This document shows positions 15,624-24,306 of a DNA stretch of 64,000 nucleotides, piece by piece. The notes under the pieces are model-generated. The model was given only the letters and a program-made list of their open reading frames with translations. It was not told the origin of the DNA and did not search any database. The stretch lies in contig NZ_QGNJ01000003.1 in the NCBI RefSeq assembly GCF_003336875.1, forward strand, positions 124,001 through 188,000. Reading direction: 5' to 3'. The translations under genes and the position numbers were made by a program. Source of the DNA: Oleisolibacter albus. GTDB lineage: Bacteria > Pseudomonadota > Alphaproteobacteria > Azospirillales > Azospirillaceae. Position 1 is the first letter of the stretch. Every line of letters starts with the position of its first letter.

Positions 15624-18600
15624 TCAATAATCCAGACGAAGGGAGAGCAGGACGGTGCGGCCGCCATCGATGGTTTCCGGCACGGTGTCGGTGTGCCGGC
15701 CGATGGTGGCGCGGTAGGCGAGATCGCCGAGGAGATTGCGGAAGGACAGGCCGGCCTCGGCATGGTCGGCCAGACGGTAGCCGGCCTCCAGATCCAGGCG
15801 GCGGCTGGCGCGCACCCACACATCCAGGGCGCTGCCGTTGAGGGAGGCGCCGCCGCCGGCCGAGGTCCCCAACAGCCCGTATTCCTGGATGTAATCGCCG
15901 GTCCAGCGGTAGCTGAGGGCGGCGGAGAAACGGTCACGGGCATAGAGCAGCTGGGCAACGGCCTGCCAGTCCGGCGCATATTGCAACCGTTCCACCGGCT
16001 CCAGCAGCGGGTGGTTCAGGCGGACGCGGGTGGCCTGCCAGGTCACGCCGGTTTCCACGGACAATCCATCCCACGGGGCCGGCAGTCCGTGGAAGTCGTA
16101 GCCGGCCGTCAGCTCCGCCCCCCAGATGCGGGCGGTGCCGCCATTGATCGGCATGGTGACGCGAAGGCCGCGCTGGTCCTGGGTGGTCGGCGTGGCGTAG
16201 TTGGCGCCGGCATCATAGAGGTAATGCCACAGGCGCTTGTGGAAGAGGGCGAGGCTGGCATGGGCGCCGTCATCCCGGCGCCACTGGGCCGACAGGTCGG
16301 CATGCAGCCCGTCCACGGCCTTGAGGTCGGGATTGCCGCGGCTGATGGTGATGCTGCCGTCGTCCGCGACGTCGGTGCTGGCGCCGCCGGCCAGCTGGTG
16401 CGGCGAGGGGCGGGTCTGGCTGGTCCACAGCCCGGCCCGGTAGACCGTCCGCCCGTCGGGGCGGTAATTCACCTGCAGCCGGGGCAGCAGGGCCGTGAAA
16501 TCGCTGCGGCTGTCGTTCCAGCCATAGGGGATACCGTCCTTCGGCACCCCGTCATTGCCCGACAGCCAATAGCGGCTGTCCAGATCGGCCTGTTCCAGCC
16601 GCAGACCCGGCAGGATCTCCAGCCCACCGGCCAGGATGCGGGCCTGGGCGTAGCCGGCCAGGACCCGCTCGCCGCCATCGACGCTGTTGCCGTTCCAGGC
16701 GTCGGCAGTCCAGACGAAGCCACGGCTGGCCTGGGTGAACAGGGCCAGCAGCCGGTCATGGTCGATCAGCGGCAGGCCGTAGTCGTAACGGCCGTGCAGC
16801 AGCGAGTCCAAGCGGCCGGTGACCAGCCCCAGTCCGGCCAGATCGCCCAGCGTTGTTCCCGGCGCCAGAGCCGTGCCGCCGTCGCTGTCCTGGGGGCGCT
16901 GGTTGCGCCGGGTCAGGGTGCGGTCGCTGTCGCTGAGTTTGATCCCGCCCTCGATCCGGGTCAGTCCCTGCTCCCCCAACTCGTACCGCAGATCCAGGGC
17001 GCCGCCGCGCCGGTCCTGGCGGCTGCGCAGGCTGGCATGCTCCCCCCGGTTGGAGACGGGGAAGCCGTCGGATGTGGCCAGCAGCGCCTGTGTGGCCGGC
17101 CCCAGCTGCGGGACGGGATAGCCATCCCGGCTGGCAAGGCGCAGCCCCTCGGCCACGGTGGTGGCCGTGGGATTCCAGAACGAGATCTCGATATGACGGG
17201 GCTTGTCGTTGCGGCCCCAGCTGGTGAACAGCGACGGCGCCAGTGTCAGCCGGCCCAGATGCACGTTTCCGCCCAGCTGGGCCGTGCCCAGCACGGCCAC
17301 ATCGGGATTGGTCTGGAACCAGGCGTGCAGCTGGGTTTTGACGCTCTCGGTGCGGTAGAGGCCATTGCCCAGGGGCGTGTGGCTGAGGAAGCTGGAGTCC
17401 CGGCCGCCCTGGAAGCCCATCTGATAGACATCCTGTTCGGTATCGGCCCTGGCCCAGGTCAGGCGGGCATAGCCGCTGTAGGGGGCGTCAGGCCGCCAGT
17501 CCAGGGCGGCGCTGGTGCCATAGCGCTCGGTCCGGCCGCGGACGAACTGAGCGTTCAGCGAGGTCAGCAGCAGATTGGCCGCCGGGTCCATGCCGGCGGG
17601 GTTCTGGTTGGCGGCGTCGGTGATGCGGTATTCGATCTGGCCGGTCTGATAGGTCTGCTGGCTGTTGGCGAAGTGGCGCCGCCCGTAATAGGCGCCGACG
17701 GCCAGACCCAAGGCCCCGTCCCGGCCGAAGCGGTGGCGGGTTTCGGCCTGGAGGGTGCCGCCGCCGCCATCGAGACCATAGTCCCGGGCCTGATCCTCAA
17801 GCCGACCTTCCAGCAACAGACGCGTGCGCGGACCCGCCGTGTCGAAGGCGTCGGGGGTCCGCACATCGATGACGCCGCCGGCTGCATCGCCATCGCGGTC
17901 GGCGCCCAGCGTCTTTTCCAGCACCATGCGCTCCAGCCCCAGCGATGGCAGCAGGCTGAGCTGCACATCGCGGCCATAGGGCATGCTCTGGGCCACGGCG
18001 ACACCGTTGACCAGCACCTGGTTGTAAGCGCTGCCCAGGCCGCGGATGGCGGTGAACTGGCCTTCGGCACGGGCGGCGCGGTCGATGCCGCCCAGATCGC
18101 CCTGGAGCGAGGTCAGCATGACGTTGACCCCGGCCAGCCGCCCCAGCGTCTCCGCCACATTGAGATCGGGGGCCAGGGCGATGCCGTCGGCGGTCAGCAC
18201 GCTGGTCACCTGGGGATCGGCCATTTCCAGCAGAACGGCGGTGCCGGGGCGCAGGCCGGTGACCAGGATCTCCTCCAGCGCCGGTTCCGCCGCCGTCCTG
18301 GCCGGTGACGGACGGGGGGCCGGCTCCGCCGCTGCGGCGAGGATGAGGATGGTGCCGTCGGGGTTGAGACGGTAGTCCAGCGGCTGGCCGCGCAGCACCT
18401 GGCCCAGGGCGGTCTCCACATCTTCCATCGCGGTCACGGCGGTGGAGCGGCGGCCCTGCACCATGTCCGGACGGAACAGCAGGTTGCGGCCGGACTGGCG
18501 GCCCAGCTCCAGCAGAGCCGCCCCCAGGTCCTGGGCCGGAATGGTGAAGCCGCTTTCCGCGGCCCGGGCGGACAGGGTCAGCAGCAGGCCGGCCATCAGG

Positions 18601-18650
18601 CCGGCCAGGATGGGCCGCCCCCGGCCGGCGTCAGGGCCGGCGCCGCTCAA
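15624..18650 (-). CDS. TonB-dependent receptor with N-terminal STN signalling domain
   Basis: An outer-membrane receptor of about 1008 residues. After a signal peptide (GLMAGLLLTLSARA), an STN domain reads FTIPAQDLGAALLELGRQSG and TALGQVLRGQPLDYRL, which contacts a FecR-type anti-sigma factor. The plug follows (NVAETLGRLAGVNVM, FTAIRGLGSAYNQVLVNGVA), then a barrel ending in LLSLRLDY with a terminal aromatic. The arrangement matches the TonB-Xanth-Caul family. A TTG at 18650 gives a good signal peptide and has GGGGAA upstream, overlapping fecR by 20 bases; an ATG at 18596 is the alternative but leaves almost no basic leader. It is downstream of sigma and anti-sigma genes and upstream of a phosphatase. 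Confidence 0.88.
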   Translation of the reverse strand: MSGAGPDAGRGRPILAGLMAGLLLTLSARAAESGFTIPAQDLGAALLELGRQSGRNLLFRPDMVQGRRSTAVTAMEDVETALGQVLRGQPLDYRLNPDGTILILAAAAEPAPRPSPARTAAEPALEEILVTGLRPGTAVLLEMADPQVTSVLTADGIALAPDLNVAETLGRLAGVNVMLTSLQGDLGGIDRAARAEGQFTAIRGLGSAYNQVLVNGVAVAQSMPYGRDVQLSLLPSLGLERMVLEKTLGADRDGDAAGGVIDVRTPDAFDTAGPRTRLLLEGRLEDQARDYGLDGGGGTLQAETRHRFGRDGALGLAVGAYYGRRHFANSQQTYQTGQIEYRITDAANQNPAGMDPAANLLLTSLNAQFVRGRTERYGTSAALDWRPDAPYSGYARLTWARADTEQDVYQMGFQGGRDSSFLSHTPLGNGLYRTESVKTQLHAWFQTNPDVAVLGTAQLGGNVHLGRLTLAPSLFTSWGRNDKPRHIEISFWNPTATTVAEGLRLASRDGYPVPQLGPATQALLATSDGFPVSNRGEHASLRSRQDRRGGALDLRYELGEQGLTRIEGGIKLSDSDRTLTRRNQRPQDSDGGTALAPGTTLGDLAGLGLVTGRLDSLLHGRYDYGLPLIDHDRLLALFTQASRGFVWTADAWNGNSVDGGERVLAGYAQARILAGGLEILPGLRLEQADLDSRYWLSGNDGVPKDGIPYGWNDSRSDFTALLPRLQVNYRPDGRTVYRAGLWTSQTRPSPHQLAGGASTDVADDGSITISRGNPDLKAVDGLHADLSAQWRRDDGAHASLALFHKRLWHYLYDAGANYATPTTQDQRGLRVTMPINGGTARIWGAELTAGYDFHGLPAPWDGLSVETGVTWQATRVRLNHPLLEPVERLQYAPDWQAVAQLLYARDRFSAALSYRWTGDYIQEYGLLGTSAGGGASLNGSALDVWVRASRRLDLEAGYRLADHAEAGLSFRNLLGDLAYRATIGRHTDTVPETIDGGRTVLLSLRLDY

Positions 18651-19623
18651 GCCGGTATTCCCCGGGCGCCGTCTGCCGCCAGACCACGGGATGCAGGCCG
18701 GACAGGGCGGTGAGGAAGCCGCTGACATCGGCCAGATGGAACACGCCGCTGACCCGCAGCGCGGCAAGGGACGGGTCGGCCAGAGCCACATGCACCCCGG
18801 CGCGCTGCTCGATCTCGGCCAGGGCCTCGCCCAGCGGCGTATCCTCGAACACAGCCTGACGGTCGCGCCAGGCCAGGGCCAGGGCCAGATTGGCCGGCTT
18901 CTGCCGCAGGGCCGCGCCATCGGCAGCCTGCTCCACCTGCTGCCCCGGCTTCAGCACGGTCAGCACCCGGCCGTTGTCGGCGTCGCGGATGTCGGCCGCC
19001 CCCTCCAGCAGCACCACCCGCACCTTGTCGGCCCGGTGGCGCACGGTGAAGCGGGTGCCGAGGTCACGCACCTCCAGGTCGCGGGCCAGGACCCGGAACG
19101 GACGCAGCGCCTCATGCGCCACCTGGAAATCGGCCTCCCCCTGCTCCAGGGTGACGCGGCGGCCCAGCGGGTCGATGCGCACATGCAGCCGTGTGCCGGC
19201 ATCCAGCTGTATCCGCGTACCATCGGCCAGGGTCACGGCATGGCCCTCGCCGGGGCCGCTGGCGAAATCGGCTTCGCTGACGCTGGCGTTCCAGCCGACC
19301 ACAAGCAGCAGCATGGCGGCCACGGCCGCGACGCTGCCGGCCAGGGACCGAGACCAGTTCCGCGTAGCCGGACCCTGGCCGCGGGCCAGGCGCAGGCTGC
19401 GGGCGCGCAGCAGATCGGGGCGCAACGCCCCCTGGTCGGTGATGCCGCCGCTGCTGGTCCAGGCGCGGCTGACCAGATCCAAGGCCGCCACATGCTGCGG
19501 ACTGCGCTGCATCCAGGCCCGCAACTCTGTGCGCTCGGCCGGGGTCAGGCCGTGGGTGCTGCTGCGGCGGAGCCAGGCCGCCGCTTCGGTCAGGATGGTC
19601 TGATCGGGATCGGCGGCGGTCAC
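18631..19623 (-). CDS. FecR family anti-sigma factor / signal transducer
   Basis: A 330-residue inner-membrane regulator. The cytoplasmic N-terminus holds the FecR_N pattern (AAAWLRRSSTHGLTPAERTELRAW, given here only as the start and end of the helix pair). A single membrane span lies near residues 95-113 (AGSVAAVAAMLLLVVGWNA). The periplasmic part has the FecR domain (VTLADGTRIQLDAGTRLHV and GTRFTVRH). The C-terminus contacts the receptor's STN domain. The GTG start overlaps the sigma-factor stop as GTGA. It should relay ligand binding at the outer-membrane receptor to the ECF sigma factor encoded just upstream. Confidence 0.9.
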   Translation of the reverse strand: MTAADPDQTILTEAAAWLRRSSTHGLTPAERTELRAWMQRSPQHVAALDLVSRAWTSSGGITDQGALRPDLLRARSLRLARGQGPATRNWSRSLAGSVAAVAAMLLLVVGWNASVSEADFASGPGEGHAVTLADGTRIQLDAGTRLHVRIDPLGRRVTLEQGEADFQVAHEALRPFRVLARDLEVRDLGTRFTVRHRADKVRVVLLEGAADIRDADNGRVLTVLKPGQQVEQAADGAALRQKPANLALALAWRDRQAVFEDTPLGEALAEIEQRAGVHVALADPSLAALRVSGVFHLADVSGFLTALSGLHPVVWRQTAPGEYRLERRRP

Positions 19624-20171
19624 AGTGCCCGTTCCCCCAGCGTGCGGCCGAGATGGGCCAGCACCCGCTCCACATGGCGGGACACGGTCTTCACCTCCAG
19701 CCCCAGCCGGTCGGCCACCTCGCGGTGGCGCAGGCCGTCCACGCGCACCAGCAGAAAGACATTGCGGGCGATCGGGTCCACCTGTTTCAGCGCATCCTCC
19801 AGCAGGGCCAGTTCCTCACGGCAGATCAGCGCCTGTTCCGGACAGGCTGCCTTGTCATCCACCAGTTCGCCGGTCTGCTCCAGATCCTGGTGCTGGTCGC
19901 GATGGCGCACCTGGTCGCGGCGGAACCGGTCCACCATAAGACTGGACGCAACGCGCAGCAGAAATCCGCGCCAGTTGCCGATTTTTTCCTGCGGCGCCGC
20001 ACTCAGCACACGCAGATACACGTCCTGCACATAGTCGTCCACGTCCTGACGTGTGGCGACCTGCCGGCTGAAATAGGAACGCAGCAGCGATTGCTGCTCA
20101 GGCCCGCCGAGCCTGTCCAGGGCGGGTACGTCCGGTCCCGCCGCGTCGATGATCGGCGCCTGATCCGCCAT
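19620..20171 (-). CDS. FecI-type ECF RNA polymerase sigma factor
   Basis: A sigma-70 family ECF factor of about 183 residues. Region 2 reads DVDDYVQDVYLRVLSAAP and LRVASSLMVDRFRRDQVRHR, with the typical DxxQD-like helix and the -10 recognition helix. Region 4 reads GLRHREVADRLGLEVKTVSRHVERVLAHL, a helix-turn-helix that binds the -35 element. The start is uncertain: the ATG at 20171 fits the usual length, while in-frame ATGs up to 20264 would add about 30 residues without family similarity. It overlaps fecR, forming the classical sigma/anti-sigma pair that would activate the downstream receptor and phosphatase. Confidence 0.88.
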   Translation of the reverse strand: MADQAPIIDAAGPDVPALDRLGGPEQQSLLRSYFSRQVATRQDVDDYVQDVYLRVLSAAPQEKIGNWRGFLLRVASSLMVDRFRRDQVRHRDQHQDLEQTGELVDDKAACPEQALICREELALLEDALKQVDPIARNVFLLVRVDGLRHREVADRLGLEVKTVSRHVERVLAHLGRTLGERAL

Positions 20172-20392
20172 GGTTGCGCACATACCCGCGATCCGCTGCC
20201 GCTGCATATCGGCGTGTGCGGTCTTATCCGAACGCGGTTGCCATTTTATGACGGTGGCGCTCATGGGCTTTGCCGATCCTGCAGGGCCGCCCGGCGTACC
20301 GGGGCGGCGAAGGGGTCCGGTGCGGTCCGCAGCGGGACCATGCTCCCGGAATGGGAAGGGCGCATCGGGCGGTCTTCCGGGCTTTTTGAAAC

Positions 20393-20423
20393 GAAAAAGG
20401 GGCTCCGGCCGCGCCGGAGCCCC
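20393..20423 (-). terminator. Rho-independent terminator of TonB receptor gene
   Basis: On the minus strand GGGGCTCCGG pairs with CCGGAGCCCC around a five-base loop and is followed by TTTTTCGTTTC. It lies 14 bases after the stop of the receptor gene at 20437, so it separates that gene from the sigma-factor operon. Confidence 0.85.
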
Positions 20424-20436
20424 ACAAGCGGTGAGA

Positions 20437-23205
20437 TCAGTAGCTGTAACGCAGGGTCAGCAGGCTGGTGGTGCCGCTGTCCACCACATCGGACAGGGCC
20501 AGGCTGTGCTGGCCCACATGGGTCCAGTAGGTGTAGTCGCCCAGCAGGTTCGACACCGACAGGTCCAGGCTCAGCCCGTTGTCCATGGCGTAACCGGCAT
20601 GCAGGTCCAGCCGCTTGGACGGCCGGGCCCACAGATCGTCCCAGGTGCCGGGCTGGTCCAGGTAGTTGTACACGGACACATAGGAGCCGGTGTAGCTGTA
20701 GATCACGTCGAAGGAGAAACCATCCTTCTCGTAGAACAGCTGCAGGTTGGCCAGCCAGTCCGGCGCGTTCTGGATGCGCTGGTTGCGGCCGACCGTGTCA
20801 TTGCCCAGATCGACCTTGGTCCACTGGCGCGTGACATTGCCGCCGAAGCCGAAGCCATCGAAGGGCGAGGGCAGATCCACCAGCTTCTGCCGCAACGACA
20901 GTTCGATGCCGTAGACATCGCCATCGCCGCCGTTGCGCGGCTGGATGGTGCGGGTCTTGCCGCTGCCGCCCAGCGCCGCATTCACACCGTCGGAGCCGTT
21001 CTCATAGAGGTAGTTGGTCAGGTGCTTGTAATAGGCGCCCAGCGCGGCATGGCCGCCATGGTCGTTGCTCCATTCGCCGCCCAGATCCACGTTGGTGGCC
21101 CGGATCGGCTTCAGGTCGGGATTGCCCATGGTGATGGTCGTGACGCCGTCATCCGACAGATCGTAGCGGGCGCCACCGGCCAGCTGCACGAAGGCCGGAC
21201 GGGTGTAGGAGGTCCAGACCGCGGCACGGTAGACACTGTCTCCATCCGGCCGCCAGTTGGCGAACAGGCTGGGCAGAACCTCGTTGTAGGTAGTGTGGCT
21301 CTTGCCCCAGCTGCCGGTATTCTGTTCGGCGGTCTTCGTATCATCCCACGCCGGCAGCTGCCAGAAGGTGTTGCTGATGGCGGTGTGCTCGAAGCGCAGA
21401 CCCGGGATCACCTCCAGATCGCCGAACTGCAGCGTCGCCATGCTGTAGGCGGAGGTGACAGCCTCCGTCCCCTTCTGGGTATTGCAGTTCATGTTGTCGG
21501 TGAAGGAACGGTTGCTGCCGCAGCTGTCGAAGCTGCCGGGGGTCTGGTACTTGTAGAACAGCTCCAGCATGCGGTCGTGGTCGACCTTGGGGATCGACCA
21601 GCTGTATTTGCCGGGGAAGACGTCGTCATAGACGCCCTTGGCGATGCCCAGGCTGTCCCAGGTCTGGCGGCTGCCGGTGGCATCGGAGAAATAGGCGTTG
21701 GTCCAGTCACGGTTGGTGACCGTGCGCTTGCTGTCGATGTATTTGGCCCCGACCTTGACCGCACGCAGCGCGCTGTCATTGCCGGCATCATACTGCACGT
21801 CCAGCTTGGCGCCGCCCTTGTCCTGGCCGCTGTACTGTGATGTCAGCTGGCCGGCGCGGCGGGCCCAGAGCGCGGTCCCGGCATTGTTCAGCGCATTGGC
21901 CATTTCCGGCGTCAGCAGCGGCATGGGGAAGTTGTTCTGATACCCCATGGAGGTGCCGCCGCCATAGTTGAAGCGGTCGGCCGAGCTGAACTGGTCATTC
22001 CGGGCCGAGGCCTCGATATGGTCGGGCCGGTCATTGTTGCCGAAGCTGTAGAACAGCTGCGGGGAGATGGTCCAGGCGCCCACCGTCTTGTCGCCCCCCA
22101 GCTGGAAGGTGGCGAGATCGGCTTCCTCCGGGTTGGTCTCATACCAGACGGAGGTGCGGAACTTGTCGATGGACAGGGCGTAGAGGCCGCTGGGCTGCAG
22201 CACGCGGCTCTTGTTGGTGCTGACGATCTGGCTGAAGGTGCTGTTCTGCACCGTCTCGGCATAGGCGTAGGAAGCGCGGAAATAGGCGCTCAAGCTATCG
22301 TCCGGCCGCCAGTCCAGCGACAGGTTGCCGCCATAGCGCTCGGTGCTGCCGTTGGAGACGCCGACATTGAGGCCGGTCTGCACCAGGTTCGACAGTGGGT
22401 CGGTGCCGGCCGGGTTCAGCTTGCCGGCCGCATCGCTGGTCAGGGCGTAGGACCAGCCACCGTCATTGCGGGCCGCCATGCTGCCCGCCATCTCACTGTT
22501 GGTGTAGTTGCGCTTGTCGTAGAAGGCGCTGACATAGACGCCGAACTGATGGTCGCGGCCGAAGGTCCAGGCCACATCGCCGTTGGCGCCGCCGCCCAGC
22601 CCGTCCTTGTCATAGTCGCGTGCCCGGCTTTCCATGCGGCCGGACAGGCCGAGGCTGGCATGCACATCGTCCTTGAAGTCGAAGGCGGTGGGCGTGCGGA
22701 AATCGATGGTGCCGCCGATGGCATCGCCATCCATGTCGGCGGTGGAGGTCTTGTTCAGGGCGATGGTCTGCAGGCCCGACGGGGGCAGCAGGCTCAACTG
22801 CACGCCGCGGCTGTAGGGCATGCCCTGGGCCACGGTGACGCCGTTGATCATGTTGACATTGTATTCGCTGTTCAGGCCGCGCACGGCGGTGAACATGCCC
22901 TCGCCGCGCGAGGCGCCGTCGATGCCGCCGAAGAAGGACTGGCCGGTATTGACCACGGTGACGCCGGGCAGCAGGCCCAGCGCTTCGGCCACATTGTGTA
23001 CGGCAGTATGTTCCAGATCCTCGGTCGACAGGATGCTGACGCTGTTGGTCGCCTGCATCTGGGCATCGGTCGCCTGATAGCGGTTGGCCACCACCAGGAT
23101 CTCTTCCAACTGGGTGGCATCATCGGCGCGGGCGGCATCGACAAGCGTCAGGCCGGTCAGGGCGGCGGTGACCAGCAACAGGCTCTTGAACGGAATAGGG
23201 CGCAT
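20437..23205 (-). CDS. TonB-dependent receptor (TonB-Xanth-Caul type)
   Basis: A 922-residue outer-membrane receptor. The signal peptide is FKSLLLVTAALTGLTLVDAARA. The mature start EEILVVANRYQ resembles a TonB box followed by the plug (NVAEALGLLPGVTVV, FTAVRGLNSEYNVNMINGV). The barrel ends LLTLRYSY. It has no STN domain, so it should not signal to FecR. Plug and barrel share long blocks with the receptor at 15.6-18.7 kb, for example MPYSRGVQLSLLP against MPYGRDVQLSLLP, so the two are paralogues. Start at 23205 has GAGGACGAAG upstream. It has its own terminator and is separate from the sigma operon, but could still be a target of that sigma factor. Confidence 0.9.
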   Translation of the reverse strand: MRPIPFKSLLLVTAALTGLTLVDAARADDATQLEEILVVANRYQATDAQMQATNSVSILSTEDLEHTAVHNVAEALGLLPGVTVVNTGQSFFGGIDGASRGEGMFTAVRGLNSEYNVNMINGVTVAQGMPYSRGVQLSLLPPSGLQTIALNKTSTADMDGDAIGGTIDFRTPTAFDFKDDVHASLGLSGRMESRARDYDKDGLGGGANGDVAWTFGRDHQFGVYVSAFYDKRNYTNSEMAGSMAARNDGGWSYALTSDAAGKLNPAGTDPLSNLVQTGLNVGVSNGSTERYGGNLSLDWRPDDSLSAYFRASYAYAETVQNSTFSQIVSTNKSRVLQPSGLYALSIDKFRTSVWYETNPEEADLATFQLGGDKTVGAWTISPQLFYSFGNNDRPDHIEASARNDQFSSADRFNYGGGTSMGYQNNFPMPLLTPEMANALNNAGTALWARRAGQLTSQYSGQDKGGAKLDVQYDAGNDSALRAVKVGAKYIDSKRTVTNRDWTNAYFSDATGSRQTWDSLGIAKGVYDDVFPGKYSWSIPKVDHDRMLELFYKYQTPGSFDSCGSNRSFTDNMNCNTQKGTEAVTSAYSMATLQFGDLEVIPGLRFEHTAISNTFWQLPAWDDTKTAEQNTGSWGKSHTTYNEVLPSLFANWRPDGDSVYRAAVWTSYTRPAFVQLAGGARYDLSDDGVTTITMGNPDLKPIRATNVDLGGEWSNDHGGHAALGAYYKHLTNYLYENGSDGVNAALGGSGKTRTIQPRNGGDGDVYGIELSLRQKLVDLPSPFDGFGFGGNVTRQWTKVDLGNDTVGRNQRIQNAPDWLANLQLFYEKDGFSFDVIYSYTGSYVSVYNYLDQPGTWDDLWARPSKRLDLHAGYAMDNGLSLDLSVSNLLGDYTYWTHVGQHSLALSDVVDSGTTSLLTLRYSY

Positions 23206-23437
23206 CTTCGTCCTCAGTCTGCGCAGGCGGTCCCCATGTCCGCCTTCACCAGCCAAGACGCGGCCGTTTCCGAAAATCCGGACTGTCACTGAACTTTCTT
23301 ATTTGTCAGCGGGTTCCTGGTCGGCCGATCGCGTCCGGGGGCTTCCGCATGTGCCGCGACAAAGGGGCGCATGGACAGGGCTGGCGTCAGACCGGATTCA
23401 TGCAATCCAATCACCCCCGCAGGAAAACGGTTCCTAC

Positions 23438-24064
23438 ATGCAGACGCCTGGTCTTCAGCGCCACCGGCTCTATGAGGATTGCATTGCCATGGGCGTGGGG
23501 ACGCTGTTCGTCTCCTTCGGCACCATGATCTATGCCAAGGCCATGTTGCTGGTGGGCAGCATCGCCGGTCTGGCCCTGCTGTTCCAGTATGTGACCGGGG
23601 TCGGCTTCTGGCTGCTGTTCTTTGTGCTGAACCTGCCCTTCTATGTGCTGGCCTGGAAGCGCATGGGCTGGCAGTTCACGCTGCGCACCTTCATCGCCGT
23701 CTGTCTGGTCTCGGCCTTGACGCGACTGACCAGCCAGTGGGTGGACTTCGCCAGCCTGAACACCGCTTATGCCGCCATTGTCGGCGGCGGGCTGATCGGG
23801 ACGGGGCTGCTGATCCTGTTCCGTCACCGCATCGGGGTCGGTGGCATCAATATCCTGGCCCTGTATCTGCAGGACCATTGGGGCATCCGCGCCGGCTATG
23901 TGCAGATGGCCATCGATGGGGCCATCCTGCTGTCCGCCTTGTTCGTGCTGCCAGTGCAGAATCTGGTGTTTTCCGTGTTGGGCGCCGTCATCGCCAACAT
24001 GATCATCGCCATCAATCACAGACCCGGCCGTTATCTCGGATCCAGCATCGACGCTGTCGGCTGA
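23438..24064 (+). CDS. YitT-family membrane protein
   Basis: A 208-residue integral membrane protein of the YitT/DUF161 family. It has five to six hydrophobic segments, starting with CIAMGVGTLFVSFGTMIYAK and ending with VLGAVIANMIIAINH. The conserved middle GGGLIGTGLLILFRHRIGVG, followed by GINILALYLQ, is the clearest family mark. The DUF2179 C-terminal domain seen in many Gram-positive YitT proteins is absent, which is usual for proteobacterial forms. The ATG at 23438 is chosen because the protein similarity starts there. Function of the family is unknown. It is divergent from a TonB receptor gene. Confidence 0.82.
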   Translation: MQTPGLQRHRLYEDCIAMGVGTLFVSFGTMIYAKAMLLVGSIAGLALLFQYVTGVGFWLLFFVLNLPFYVLAWKRMGWQFTLRTFIAVCLVSALTRLTSQWVDFASLNTAYAAIVGGGLIGTGLLILFRHRIGVGGINILALYLQDHWGIRAGYVQMAIDGAILLSALFVLPVQNLVFSVLGAVIANMIIAINHRPGRYLGSSIDAVG

Positions 24065-24306
24065 TGTCGTTCTGCAATATAAAGATGCTGCCGGGTTACT
24101 TTAATTTGCAACGCTCCAGCTGAAGATCCGTCTTGGCTGTTCAGGACGTAGCTCTTCGCTCGGGACGAGCTTTTCTGATTCCGGGTTGCTTGCGTGTGAA
24201 CTTTGCCACAGCAGCCCTTTTCTGTGCTGCCCCTCTTGCGGATTTGTCCTCGATATGAAATTGAGAGGCGTTCGCAGAATTTATGCCTCATGGCGTGGGA
24301 CAGCAG

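Noticed and set aside
13096-15630. Long plus-strand frame overlapping the MFS gene and phosphatase region
   Set aside because: It has no ribosome site and no motif, and spans two genes on opposite strands that are both clearly real.
15606-18308. Nine-hundred-codon plus-strand frame opposite the STN receptor
   Set aside because: Gln/Gly/Val-rich low-complexity composition typical of antisense frames; the minus strand encodes a full TonB receptor.
24065-24306. Fur box upstream of the siderophore-type receptor
   Set aside because: No 19-base Fur-like dyad could be found, only scattered AT-rich words.
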